NCBI GenBank assembly: GCA_002914805.1
Contig: JXTB01000115.1
Location: 624,563 to 688,562 of the forward strand
Length of the DNA: 64,000 nucleotides
Source: Parasponia andersonii
Lineage: Eukaryota; Streptophyta; Magnoliopsida; Rosales; Cannabaceae
Reading direction: 5' to 3'
A program made the translations under genes and the position numbers. Each line of letters begins with the position of its first letter. The first letter of the stretch is position 1. Below, piece by piece: positions 48,631 through 60,380 of the stretch. Below the pieces are notes generated by a model. That model was not told where the DNA came from and ran no database searches. It worked only from the letters and a program-made list of their open reading frames with translations.

Positions 48631-49690
48631 TGATAAGTGCATAATTGACATAATAATTGATATATTTCTCTATACTAACTTTGATTGTTTTCTAATAATT
48701 CTTATGTTTTTAATGTTATTTTTGAGTTTGTGGGTATTTTGAAGGAGAAAGAATAAAATAGAGCTGAAAGGGAACGAAAATGATAACAATTGGAGAAAGC
48801 TGAAAAATCTGAGGATCAGCAGTAGTGCCAATGCTCAGGTGGTCAAGAGTTTATGTGTCAAATTTTGTCATCACAGTGCTAGAACTCCAGCACTGTCGTA
48901 CCATTCAAATGGGTAACTACACTTTTTATGCTCTTTTGACGGATTTTGATAATAGGACGACTCAAGGTCGACTCTAAGCTCTTTCAAACTATAAAAGACC
49001 TCTTTAATTCAGAAATACTTAGACATAAACATTTATAAACACCTTGGAGACTAGAGGGAGTGACAATTAAGAGAAGGAGAGCTTAGAGGCCAAGGAGTGC
49101 ATACTAAAGCCATATTTAGCATTTCTTCTTCCTTTTCCTTCCTTTTCAGAAAAGGTGTCGCTAATATTTTTCCGTAGTCCAAACTCGAATCAAAGTTAAA
49201 ATATCAACAATGGTATTACCCTCTTTCTTATTATGAGATATCGAAATCTCCATGGAAGTCATCAGTATAAACAAATTTTTCAAGATGCTTGATTCTACTG
49301 TCAATCTAGAATCTAACAAGTACACAATAAAAGAAGAGATTAGTTCAATCCATATTAGCTTCAGCCAACCTCTCTCCCAAACCAAGTCAATAGCCAATAT
49401 TACAACCAAGATTTTAGCCTTGTGAGCAAAACAAAGACTTAGATATGTGAGGCAAAATAATTTAGCATGATGTTTTTATTGTTCATCCTTGTATTCATAC
49501 TAGTTTCTTTTTTAATTTAGTTGAGGGTAATTTCAAGCCTAGACATGATGTTGAATTAATTATTCAAGTATTATTTATCTCAATTGTTCATTCTTAATTG
49601 TTATATTTTTCTACAATTTCGGAATATCAAGTTGAAATTATCTAAAATGTATATGGACGTTATTAATTCTAGGTTTTTCTCGACAAAAAT
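48631..49690 (+). mobile_element. Athila/Tat-type LTR remnant
   Basis: It begins TGATAAGTGCATAATTGAC, a common start for LTRs of this branch, and has the GTGCCAATGCT..CAGTGCTAG..CAGCACTG motif block at 48830-48900. Interrupted by LINE-derived sequence at 49161-49409. Right edge approximate. Confidence 0.55.
49161..49409 (-). pseudogene. RNase H domain fragment of a plant LINE
   Basis: The 82-residue frame has VWERGWLKLIWIELISS, then a variable middle, then ISHNKKEGNTIVDILT, the pattern of the RNase H domain at the end of plant LINE proteins (W.EID.. and ISH..REGN..AD.LA). The first catalytic acidic residues are not visible, so it is a truncated remnant. A host protein with the same fold is less likely given the context. 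Confidence 0.55.
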
Positions 49691-50880
49691 GTAAAAAAAA
49701 AAAAATTAAAATCAGGGGCTAAAGTGTAATTATGGAATAATATAAGTGAAAAAAATCTTTGAAAATCAGGTAAAAATTGCAAATAAGTGAAATAGTGCCC
49801 ACCCAATCAGAAGTAGACACATGGGCTATAGTTCTAACAATTCCTTCATTCTGATGCAGAAGTCCCTAAGAAAATTTGAAATACTCTCCACTTGGCACTA
49901 TTCATTTGCCGAGCAACTGTCGTCCTCTGCCGTAGACGCGCCAGCTTGTGTGAATCGCCACCTGATATATTTTAAAATTGTGAATATAGGTGATACAGTA
50001 GATTGCTGCCTATATTATAGTAAATTCAAAAATAATGTCTTGTAGAATTTTGAAGCATTATGTAATTATATCTTTATTACATGATTATCACGCATCTTGT
50101 TGCATGTTGTATATACCATAGTATCACACACTTAAGTTTCATTATTGTATCGTGATAATTTAGATCGCTGACGAGTTATTGCAGTGCTAGGTGAGAGACC
50201 TAGGTCCCTGCTCAGATTCCTCTGACACACCTTTAGGTAGTATTAGGATGCTGGGTACCTTTAGAAAAGAAGTATTACAAGACTATGATGAGAGGATGAG
50301 AGCTCACTTATATACATTAGTTGATGTGTAATATGCAATTATGTGGTATTAGTTTTAGTTTTGAATATGTGATTATTTTTTATCTCAATTTATTTATAAA
50401 CTTGATTTATGGATAGATTTGGAGAAAAAGTAATCATGCAGGCTTGAGAAATTGCATCCATTTTAAAAAGTAATTGAATTTCTATTGAACATTTGCATAT
50501 TCATCTCTTATTCTTCTCCTCTTACGTAGTATTCAATATGACTTCAAAAATTTAGGAATAGAGTAAAGAAGAGCGTGTTACTAATTTTTATAATTGGTAA
50601 CTATGTAGAAGACTTCTGTTTATTTATCCTGAGTTGTATTAATACTTAAGGGCTCGTATTATAATTTTTTGTCTATATAATTAGTATGTCTAGATTATGA
50701 GGATAATAATGATGCTTGATTTTATTTTATAAATTTTATTATTAATCTATGTCTAAAGGTGATCACAATATTATGAGAATTTACTTTAAAACTATTATAT
50801 AAATTTTTTTTAAAACTACTATTGAATTTTCACTAGTAAAATTTCATTTCTACCACTTGCTTGAGGTTTCAGTTGAGACG
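49691..50880 (+). mobile_element. Tekay-type LTR fragment
   Basis: GATGAGAGGATGAGAGCTCA (50288), GGCTCGTATTATAATTTT (50651) and the end CTTGCTTGAGGTTTCAGTTGAGACG (to about 50880) match the last 850 bases of the solo LTR, including a decayed GTCGTGACA terminus. The left edge is uncertain. Confidence 0.65.
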
Positions 50881-51518
50881 AAGCCCATTTTTATTTATAT
50901 AGAACGAAAAGGGCTAACCTAAGAGGTCGTTAAACAATAATTGATCGAGTAGGCTAGGGTGCTAAATTTTAGGTGGGAAGCTTTTAGTTTATTCCCCGAG
51001 TTTTAGAATTTCATCCAAAAAGAATGGCATCTAATTATATAGAATGCACACCTATCCATATCAATTTCACGTACTACGCTAGTTTTCGCTTTTGTTTTGA
51101 AAGTTTCTACTAAGCATAAAAGAGTTACTTTGAAGGTACTACTAATATATACCCATAATATTGTCCTTATATAGGATGATCATTATGGTGTCTCATGTAC
51201 ATTGTTGGAGACAGAGGTGTTTGGGACTTTATACTGTATTAGAAGACAACAAACTAAAGTTAAAAAAAAAAAAAATACCTGCACAACTGAAAGATCCTCA
51301 AAAAAGCGCAATAAATATACGTTTTTCTTGATATGTTTTCTGTTCCAAATTTAATTATAGTCGTATTCTTTATTTTTCTCGATACAAATTAAACTTCTCG
51401 TCCTTTTAATTTCTAAAAGCAGTTGGGCCTATGAACACTTTTTAAGTTAGAGCAAGAACACCTAAACTCCTAAATATACGTAGCAGTTAATAGCAATATT
51501 ATAGAATCAACGGGAAAG

Positions 51519-51556
<38 letters not shown>

Positions 51557-52026
51557 ATTTTTATTTTAACAAATAAAATCAAAACAAAGATCTGTAACTA
51601 GATTGGAGGCTACCTACAAAGTCTTGGCGACAACATATTGACATGTGTCTTATAATAAATAAGCAATGGGAAAAATAATTAGTCAATTTTAGAAATTGCA
51701 ATCATTCTAGTAGTTTGTAGTTTTTAGGTAACTATATCCCTTTTTTACTTTTTTTTTTTGAAAAAAAAAAAAAGTATAAAAGGGCTAATATACTCTTAAG
51801 TCAAAATGGTTAGACATAGCGTCGAGCGCTCAACAAAAATGTCTATAGCAACTCGACCAAAAAAAAAAGAAAAAAAAATTAAATATTAAGCATCAGGTAG
51901 AGTATCAAGAACGCTAGACACAAATGTCGAATGATATTAGATAAAGTTTCTACCAATTCGACCACTCATGTCTAACTAGATTTAGATTTCTATTTGAATA
52001 TTATGCACTAGACATGAGTGTCAAGA
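50881..52026. other. non-coding stretch with an (AT)n run and diverged repeats
   Basis: (TA)n at about 51524-51554. From 51810 to 52040 three diverged copies of a CTAGACA(C/T)(A/G)A(A/G)TGTC phrase occur, possibly the end of an unidentified DNA transposon. No coding frames. Confidence 0.45.
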
Positions 52027-52216
52027 AACTTTAGACAATATATCTAGCAACTTAGCCTCCATATTTAGTCGGAATCAGAATATAGACTCTTAATAAATGC
52101 TAACTTTAGACAATATATCTAGCAACTTAGCTTCCATATTTAGTCGGAATCAGAATATAGACTCTTAATAAATGCCATATTTAGTCGGAATCAGAATATA
52201 GACTCTTAATAAATGC
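52027..52216. repeat. tandem repeat, 75-bp unit, two and a half copies
   Basis: Copies start at 52027 and 52102. A third, shortened copy starts at 52175 with CCATATTTAGTCGGAATCAG. The copies are nearly identical, which implies a recent origin. Confidence 0.92.
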
Positions 52217-53216
52217 TAACGATTTTTTTTTGTATTTAAAATAATTAAAAACTTAAAAAAATATATTCACTTAAAAGTTATTAGAAAGGGTGTACGGTGA
52301 TGGTTTATTTCGCAAAGAACTTTAAATTAATCTAAATTAATGATGTATATAAGTTCAATATATATCGACTAATTAATATTCTAGATTAAGCTTTTGGACA
52401 GTTTCGATCTTCGATCCTTTGGGAAATACACTCTTGGACATCGTCTTTTTCTGGATCTTGGGTTTTAGTGTGCAATAATTCTATTACGGTACCTTTTTTT
52501 TTTAGCTCTATATCCATTTATAATGATCGAAAATTTATTGTATAACTAGCTCAGCTAGAATAGTAGTGACTGTTTCCCGAGGGTTACTTGAATGGACTGT
52601 GGCCTCATCACATGCCATATTATATATCATATACTAAATATGTAACAAAAGAACAAAAAATCTCTCTAACCTAAATTCTTGGTCACTTCAACATCACAGG
52701 CGTTTTTCAACATATCTTTCTAGCTAATCTATAATCTCCGGCCATTTACAGATTCCTCATATCAACATCAAACTCTCACATCTCGTATTCTATTTTCGAA
52801 TCCCCTTTTATGGACCTCTCCCAACACTCTCTCTCTTTCTCTCTCTCATCATAACGACACATTCAAATTACTTAAACAAGGCCTCTACCTGTCACCATAT
52901 AACCTCCTGGACAATATGCTATAACTTTAAGATATTGAATACATGTATGAGCCAACATGGTTCAAATGCATTTTAAGGCAAAACCCTTTATTTTTACTAA
53001 CCTACTAAAATACATATCACATCAATACCACTTTCGCGAAAGTGTAAACATCAAAACTCAACAGCATTTAGTAACATGAAAAATGTCTCGTCATTTTCCA
53101 ACAAGAGATTACAAACAAGTTTCTCTCAGAGATATATAAGCTTACATACAGAGCAAAGTTTCAGGTTAAATTATCATCCATATAAATATATATATATATA
53201 TATGAATATCTATTAA
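52217..53216. other. 3' flank of the WOX1-like gene
   Basis: No frame or repeat recognised. The proximal part is likely to include the 3' untranslated region; an AT-rich run at 53185-53205 lies 12-30 bases past the stop. Confidence 0.45.
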
Positions 53217-55459
53217 TTAATTCTTTAATGGAAGGAACTCAAAGAAGGGACAAGGAGTGACATTTGTAGTGATATCACTGGTGGAGTAACTCATGGCCGA
53301 AACGACAGATATTTCAGTCTCTTTCTCGTTGGTGTAATCGCCGCTTCTAAGTGGGAACAGCTCAAGGGTTTGAGATTCGTCATGGTCTAACTCAGGCCTG
53401 TTTAAGTCACTGGTATTAATAAGAGCATTACCATTTTCTTCTCTGTAAGGTGTCGTTTTGAAGATGCTTAGATCATAATGGTTAGTATTAGTGTTCTTAA
53501 TGAGCCTTTGGCCCATTGTTCTCATCGGTGCTGAGGCTGTTCTACAGCTACTACCATTACTAGTTGTAGTAGTAGTAGTAGTGGTAACAGTAGTAGGGGT
53601 GTTGATGACGTGGCATGCAGGAAGAGGAGGAGGACAGGACAACTGCATCGTCTGCCACGTGGCATTCCTTTCCATAAAGTTCCTTCTATGCTGCAATTCC
53701 CCTTCGCCGAATTGGGTCCATCCATCTGTTCTGCATGATTCTGCACCTACTGCTGCTTTTGCTGCCCTTTGTATTGAAACATGAGAATCCTGCAATTATT
53801 ATTATTTTTTTAAAATATATTATTTATATACATATTTTGAATGACATGCAAAATATAAATGAAATCCCAGAGCCAAAAATGTTAAAGGGCACTCCATGTT
53901 ATTTCCAAGTGTGAAGACTGAAAGCTTAATTTGTGAATTGTTGTAGTAATTAGAATAGGGTTAAAATTGTCTTGTGGCTAAAGGGGTGGTCATAGATACA
54001 GTTCAAATTGGTGCATGATCATTGGCCTAAACGACATGCATGATCAATAAGGTGTAGCACAATACCCAAAACGGCCCCCAGCTAAGTTTCATAACAGCAG
54101 CCCCGACAGAAAGGAAGGAGTGCAGCTTTTAGACCCTTTTCATTTCCCAACAAACAATGCTTTTGTTGTTGCCTTGCCTTACATGATACACATATGCACA
54201 CATATATATATATACACATATACACTTTTATACTTTTCAGTATAACCCCAAAGATGATGATCTCATAATTAAGCATAATTAAAAATATTTTAATTATATA
54301 TGAAGAGATATATTCAAAGACAAAGACAATATATCGAAGTTATAGAAATTAGCTAGAGAGAGAGAGAAAGAGGTACCTCTGCAAGACTAGTACTACTGCA
54401 GTTGGTTGAGGGTGGCCAGTTCTTGGTCTGTTCGACTTCAAACCCAAACCCTGTCCTACATGCCCCTGTTCTCAAAAAGAAAAACAAAACATACATCCAT
54501 ATAACTTTACATCTCAAACAACGATTGGAATAATATATAATATCCAAAATCAAAATATCAATGTAACGGATTCGAAAAAGCCAATCAATACCAAACGACT
54601 ACTTACTTTTAATATCTATAGCGTGAATAAAAGTCAAGGAAAAAAAAATAATAACTAATTATTGGGAGATAGTATTAATTAGTATTATTAGATAATCAAA
54701 AGAATTTACTTACCTAATGACGTTTCTTTGTTAGTGTTATTTTTTTGAATATCTGACATTTCTAGGTCATCAGCGGGAGAGGATTCCATAATCTGACGGC
54801 GACGCTTCTGTCTCTCTCTTGCCTTGTGATTTTGGAACCAATAGAAGACGTTCTTCCCTTCAATCTTTCCGTACCGCCGGAGCTGAGCCGTTATGTGTTG
54901 AATTTGCTCGGCCGATGGAGTCCGAGTCCCCCTCCGGTAAAGCTCTTCGAGAGCCCTAAGCTGCTCCGGCGTCGGGTTCCACCTCGAACTCACCACCACT
55001 TGTTGACCAATATTCAACTCTCTCTTGCTCATCATCATGTTTTGGTGATAATCATTATGGTGATTTTGATGATGACCCACGTTAGTGGACGCTGCATATT
55101 TTTATTTTGAATAAAATCTTAGTGAGGAGCAAAAGTATTCCAACTAGGGATTGAGCTTAGAATCTAACTCTCAACTACTTAGACAACCAAATAAATAATT
55201 AATAAAAAAATTATATTAATAGATTAAAAATAATAATAATAATGCATGAGATGATAATACCGAGATGATGATATTGAGCAAAAAAATCATGAGAGTTGCG
55301 GCTTAAAAATGGAGGGTTAGGGTTTGTGATGTTTTGAGATGAGGTGTTAGCTGAAGGCTGAAGTGGCCTTGGAATGAGAGGACGAAGCTTCCGAGAAGTA
55401 GCGTTGAATGGGTCATGTAGGTTGACCTCTCCACCTTCATTATAACCCATCATCCACAT
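53217..55459 (-). CDS. WOX1: WUSCHEL-related homeobox transcription factor, WOX1/STENOFOLIA type
   Basis: Four exons, all with GT-AG introns: 55459-55261, 55091-54714, 54465-54377 and 53789-53217. They join in frame to 412 residues. Start: the first Met of [10 protein letters not shown], as in family members; an upstream in-frame Met at 55489 is less likely. The homeodomain (about residues 102-166) has [20 protein letters not shown] and [18 protein letters not shown], with the extra residues typical of WOX proteins. Exon 3 gives [15 protein letters not shown]. The WUS box TLELFPL is at 363-369, and the protein ends FFEFLPLKN, the C-terminal box of this subclade. A threonine run is at 288-298. 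These nuclear factors mostly repress transcription and direct leaf-blade and petal outgrowth together with related WOX proteins. No damage is seen. The match to the WOX1 clade rather than WUS or WOX4 rests on the N- and C-terminal motifs. Confidence 0.95.
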
Positions 55460-56210
55460 TTTTCTTTTGGTTAACCTAAATAACCACAAGAGCTAATACC
55501 AAGCTAGGGCTTGAGGGTGTTAATGTGAGTTAAAATATGAAGAATTATTGGAAATGGAATGGAATGAAAACAAGAAAATATGGGTTTGGAGGTTGGTTTC
55601 AAAGATTGGGTAGCCACCAGTTAGGTGTATGTGTATAGGTATATTTTGGACAGTACTATAATACGGACGAGTGAGCTTGCTAGTGTTGAAAATGGGGTTA
55701 GTTGTAGGTGAAACAGTGAAGTAATGAAGTAACTTTGTTTAGGGATATTCGGTGGGGGATTGAGTATTTGTACTCTAGAAAGACGGAGAGATTGGAAAAG
55801 AGGAGGGTAGTGTTGAATTTAAAATATGGAACAAAGTGAGCAAAACTTGAGGTTGACTAGCTAGGTCTATATTCTCAAGAAAGAAAAACTAATAAAGGAA
55901 AATTTAGGGAGAGAGAGAATGAATGTATGAAGGACAGAGGGAAAAGAAAAGAAAAAAAAAAAAAGCAAAGAGAGGCGAAGAGAGATGAGAGAGAAAGGAG
56001 GAGAAAAGAAGGGGAAGCGTGGAATTCTGGGAGGTTTTCGGGAGTAGCGAATGAAAAACGACGTGACGATCATGAGGGTTATCATAAGCCTCATCACACC
56101 TCGCTCTCTGTCTCTCTCTCATTTATTGTTCTCCTCTCGTCTCGTGCCTTTCACACTTATTCTAAATCCGAACTGCCCCTACCTTGCTGTATCTCTCTCT
56201 ATAAATACAA
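55460..56210 (-). promoter_or_regulatory. probable 5' leader and proximal promoter of the WOX1-like gene
   Basis: The minus strand is strongly pyrimidine-rich at 55905-56025, typical of plant 5' leaders and core promoters, and (CT)n runs lie further upstream (56100-56240). A TATA-like GTATTTATAG on the minus strand at 56199-56208 could serve the gene, but it is read better as CTATAAATAC on the plus strand, so the start site is uncertain. Confidence 0.4.
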
Positions 56211-56754
56211 ACATATATATATATATAGATCTCTCTCTCTCTTCCCTCTTTTTTACTTGTCCATATAATTTTGCCAATATATATGCTCAGTCCACTCCAT
56301 GAATCTTATTTGTTACATTGCAATGCACACCATCTCAATTTCGCTCGCTCTGCAGAGATTTATTGTATGGATCGTTTTTCCTTTTTCCCTCCCCCCCCCC
56401 TCTCTAATTCCCTCTTTTACCCTCTTACGTGTATATATATAGCCAAACATGTACATATATGATGAGAGATGTCAATGTACATGCATCCAAACTTTCTCAA
56501 TGTCCGATCCCATGACAATACATGTATATATATGTGGTATATATTATTGTATGTTGTCGTTTTTGGTGGCTATGTTTTGTATATGCAGCTATGTTTTGTA
56601 TATACATAGATTAAGTACTTAACCAAAAACAAATTACTCAGAAAAGAAAAACAAATTTGAAAAAGTTTGGCTTGCAAATATTTGTTTGTATAAAATAGGA
56701 TGTTAGTATTACACCTTCTCTTTTTTTTTTTGGATAAATGATAGTACAACACTT

Positions 56755-57012
56755 TTACGTGATACCAAAATGTACTGTGCCTCGTTTGGCCTTTTGCTTC
56801 GCTGCTCTTTCCAGCTTATAATAAATTGAAAAAACTTCAGGTCCCATATCTGTGTCCATATCGTGGCCGGCAAACAGGTCTTTCAGTCTCTCATATATAG
56901 GTTGAAGATAAATGGAGAGTCCCTTGGTCATTATGATGGAATGACTCAATTCTCGAGTGAGACTGTACCTCTGTCCAATCCAGAATTTAGAAAGCCATAA
57001 TTGTTTAATTAT
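56755..57012 (-). CDS. unrecognised open frame, possible gene fragment
   Basis: On the minus strand an open frame of about 85 residues runs from near 57012 to a stop at 56755. It includes KFWIGQRYSLTRELSHSI, LSIYLQPIYERLKDLFAG, then a DMDTDMGPEVFSIYY segment and a basic RAAKQKAKRG region. An internal Met starts a 64-residue form at 56949. Base composition is noticeably less AT-rich than its surroundings, which favours a coding origin. I do not recognise the family. It lies about 1.3 kb upstream of the WOX1-like gene, in the same orientation. It may be a last exon or a captured fragment; no upstream exon is evident. Confidence 0.35.
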   Translation of the reverse strand: MIKQLWLSKFWIGQRYSLTRELSHSIIMTKGLSIYLQPIYERLKDLFAGHDMDTDMGPEVFSIYYKLERAAKQKAKRGTVHFGIT

Positions 57013-58241
57013 TTCTAGCTTTTTGTTGGATAGAGGGCCTACGACTCAGTAATCTGAACCCCTACTACATGTATGGATTTATTCTCTAGCTATAATATTC
57101 ATTTTATAAATATATACAAAGTATTGAACTGTGTATATAAACTGATTAACATATACACCAGATATAGGTGTCCAAAAAGTTGGCAAAGTATTATATATAT
57201 ATATATATATAATATGCTATCCTAAAATGAGCAAAAGGGTCTATTTTCTAAGACAGGGGGTTTTATATAGAGGAATCTGGATAGAAAAAATATATGGATG
57301 GAATTCAATCACGTATATATATCCCTTAACTTATGGAATGACCTACGGAGATGACTGCTACTGAAAATATTTCGGTATATATGGAGACTTTTGCATTGGT
57401 AAATATTGGTTTTTTCTTTGTCTTCTTTGTTTTTTGTTTTTGTTTTTTTTTCTTTTTTTCTTTTGTTTTTTTCCCCCTCTTTTATTTATTTTTTTGAGTT
57501 GGCAATGGTAAATAACTAAATATTAGTGACCAAAGGAATATGCTTTCCAAATGTTTTTCTTCCTCAACATTGATACTACTATTCCTTTAACTAAATTATG
57601 AGGACTAATTCGAGGAAAATTATTATTTTACAAAAGTGAGAATGAATTAATTCTCTTACAATTTATAAATTAAATGTGATCGTACAGAATTGTAATTTCG
57701 AGGAATAAGGGATCAATTCAAGAATAAATGCAGAACAAAGGATAGCAGTGTACTTATTTCTTACAATTTCATTTGTTTGCTCTAATATAGGACAACAAAA
57801 GAGCCATTCGCCTCGAAAATAATAGGTTTTTTTCAATGTTCGAGTTTTATATATTAAGAAAAAGTTGCAAAAATTTGTGAAAAGATAATTACAAAAACAC
57901 AGTCAAAACTGGTATTTTCAAAAAATAAAAGTGTCATTTTTCAAAAATAATATTACTTTCAATCTTGGTTGGTTATTGGTGTGACAATTTTGGCAACTGA
58001 AATCAGTAACCAATTCAACTACTGGTTTTTAATAACTATTTTGATTACTTGTTTTTAGTTTTCTACATTGATTAGTTTCAAAATTGATGACTAGTAACTA
58101 GTAACAAATTTTATTACAAGAAATTCAAATCTCCTTTAAACTAAAAACAAAATAAAAAAGATATTTTGATTCTCATTTAGGACTTCCAACGAAGAATTCG
58201 TAATTTAGACTTTCAACTACAAACTGTCAAGAATCGCTTGA
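57013..58241. other. non-coding stretch with T-rich low complexity
   Basis: (AT)n near 57193-57212 and a T/G-rich run at 57410-57490. Nothing else recognised. Confidence 0.4.
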
Positions 58242-58465
58242 TAAGTGCATGTTTTGATATATTTGAGTATTAATTTTCTCATATTTATTTTGTTATTTCT
58301 TGATTATTCTTAGTATTTAGTTTATCTTTTATATTTTGTAGGTGTATTGAAAGAAAATGAACGAAGAGGATTGAGTAGATTGGCACCAAAAAACTGCTAA
58401 AAGTCCGAAGCTGAGGAGGGAAAAAAAAAAAAACAAGCAGCTAGCGCTGCAGCTAACAGTGACGT
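58242..58465 (+). mobile_element. Athila/Tat-type LTR end fragment
   Basis: It begins TGATAAGTGCATG, followed by a T-rich stretch, AGGTGTATTGAAAGAAAATGAA, and the AGCGCTGCAGCTAAC motif common in LTRs of this branch. It abuts the P450 relic and appears to have truncated it. Confidence 0.5.
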
Positions 58466-58469
58466 TTGT

Positions 58470-58983
58470 TATAACTTATTGTGAAGATCGATCTCCAGAG
58501 ACAACCAGTAAATTAAAGAATACTTTCCAACAATACCACGGATGTTCTTCCCGTAGTTTATTTGGAATGTAGCTTATCCTCATTCAGAAGAATGAATATA
58601 TTGAGTTTCGGCTTCGGATCACACGAATCTATAGCCGGGGAACCAAATAAACGTGATTTAAACATCCTTCCGTACCTGTTAATTAAACTTATTTATATGT
58701 GCATGAGTACTTGTTAACAAGTACAAAAAATAATATAATTCCATACATATAGATGTTTATTTTTGTAAAGTATATACCTAAGGCAATGTTCTTGCAAGAT
58801 GCTTCCCATGGAGTTTGATTTATGAGGCTTATGGAAGTCAAAAGTCTCTCCCAGTAAAGGCCATCCCATGTTACCACGAGATATCACGAGCCTGTTATTT
58901 GGAGAAGAGTAGTACTCTAATATTCTAAGCAAATTACCCAAAATGAGGCCTAACATTAATACCAAGAGAAAAAAATTAAAACC
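58470..58983 (-). pseudogene. cytochrome P450 pseudogene fragment, CYP85-clan-like
   Basis: Exon 1 relic (58983-58778): a hydrophobic anchor LVLMLGLILGNLLRIL, then SRGNMGWPLLGETFDFHKPH and SMGSILQEHCLR, the P450 proline/glycine hinge and the following helix. An intron with GT..AG borders follows (58777-58676, 102 bp). Exon 2 relic (58675 to about 58475) starts YGRMFKSRLFGSP, then LNIFILLNEDKL, then continues after a one-base frame change with RGIVGKYSLI. These match the start of CYP85-clan enzymes, which oxidise hormones and terpenoids; a CYP722-like origin is possible but not secure. Heme-binding and catalytic parts are absent and stops occur in exon 2. There is no clear ATG at the family's usual start. 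Confidence 0.8.
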
Positions 58984-60380
58984 TCAAACTTGGAACTGTA
59001 TATTAACAATTAAAAAAACTCAGAAGCCTTTAACTGATCTTCCATATTAATCTATCCCAATCGATCAAAGTATCGACCCCGAACCTATTTCCCTTGATTT
59101 ATATGTTTACTTATTCTGTATGTACCTGGCCAATTGCCATTATTTGTATATTATTATCGAGCCAATCTATGCGTTCTGCCAGCTTTGACATTCCAATACG
59201 TACAATACATATTAAGATTATCACGATTGAAAGTTGCTAAAGAAAATTAGTAACATTACATATGCCTTACTGTTAGTCACCTCCCCTAAATAACATTATG
59301 AACTTATTTTCAATATGTTGCTTTCCTTCTTACTTGTATATATATATTTTTTTTATAAAAGAAAATGCATTTATAAGTAACAAATTAAATATAATTAATG
59401 ACCAGATTAATTAACTACAACTAAAGATATTGATCAAATTTTTTTTAAAGAAAGTGGATTAATGATTTCCACTTAATACAAATAAAGCAAAATAACTCAT
59501 GTATTCTGAAAGTCGAAATCCTGACACAATACCTCATTTCTATCTCACCCACTAAGCTAACTTTAGTGAGCAAAAACTAACTATATTGATCATGCATAAA
59601 CATATGACTCATAATGGATTGATTATTAGTGAATTATTTTTATGTTTGAAAAAAGGTTGCTTATTTGACTTTATCAATATCTTTCAAAAGAATGAAATAT
59701 TTAATATATATATATATATATAGATATATAGTCCCTAATACAGTAGGAATTTCTTTTAGTAGTTAGGTTACGATCTAACGACTATCATAATTTGAGTAGT
59801 CGGAAAAAAATAAGAATAAAAATAAATATATATATTATTTAATATTTTTCTCTTTTTTTTTTATAATGAAAAGACATGCAAGACCAATTTTGATCAGCCA
59901 AAATAATAAATATAGATAAATAAAAAAATAGCTACTAAATTGGTGCCCTATATATATATATATACAAACGATCGTTGTTGATTTTTATTTTATATTTTTT
60001 CAAAGAAATAAGATAGGAGATTAGAACCTTAAACCTCAAAATTGAGTGTGGCTACCGGTTAATTCTTTTGATTTGAATTGGTATTTTGTCGGGCCAGTGT
60101 CCTTTTTAATCCTATATTTAAAGGCTCATGAAGAAATTTAGGGCAGATTATAACACATTAAAAAAGACTCCTTATAATCAGAAAACTGAAAACCCAGTAC
60201 AGTTCTTCCCCTGTTAAGGAGTTTGCGAATAGTAGAAGGAAATTAATATTTAGCTTTCTTTGTAAAATTATTCTTGAATGTTATAATCAGTTAATAAAAA
60301 TTTATAAACACGTTTTCTAAATAAAGATAATTTACTAGACACGTCAAGGTAATTACTCTAATCTTTTGAAATACAGATCA
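58984..60380. other. AT-rich stretch without recognisable genes
   Basis: (TA)n runs near 59705-59725 and 59951-59963. No coding or RNA signal. Confidence 0.4.

Noticed and set aside
53491-53784. 97-codon plus-strand frame with a Val run
   Set aside because: Antisense reading of WOX1 exon 4; the Val run is the opposite strand of the Thr repeat.
55867-56302. frames of 72-113 codons rich in Arg/Lys/Glu, or Phe/Ser on the other strand
   Set aside because: They come from the pyrimidine-rich leader of the WOX1-like gene and are not conserved-looking.
56199-56462. plus-strand gene downstream of the TATA-like box
   Set aside because: Only short frames without domain or splice support follow it.
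57410-57490. T-rich run as the poly(A) tail of a minus-strand retroposed gene
   Set aside because: The run is interrupted by G and C blocks and no coding or SINE/LINE sequence adjoins it.
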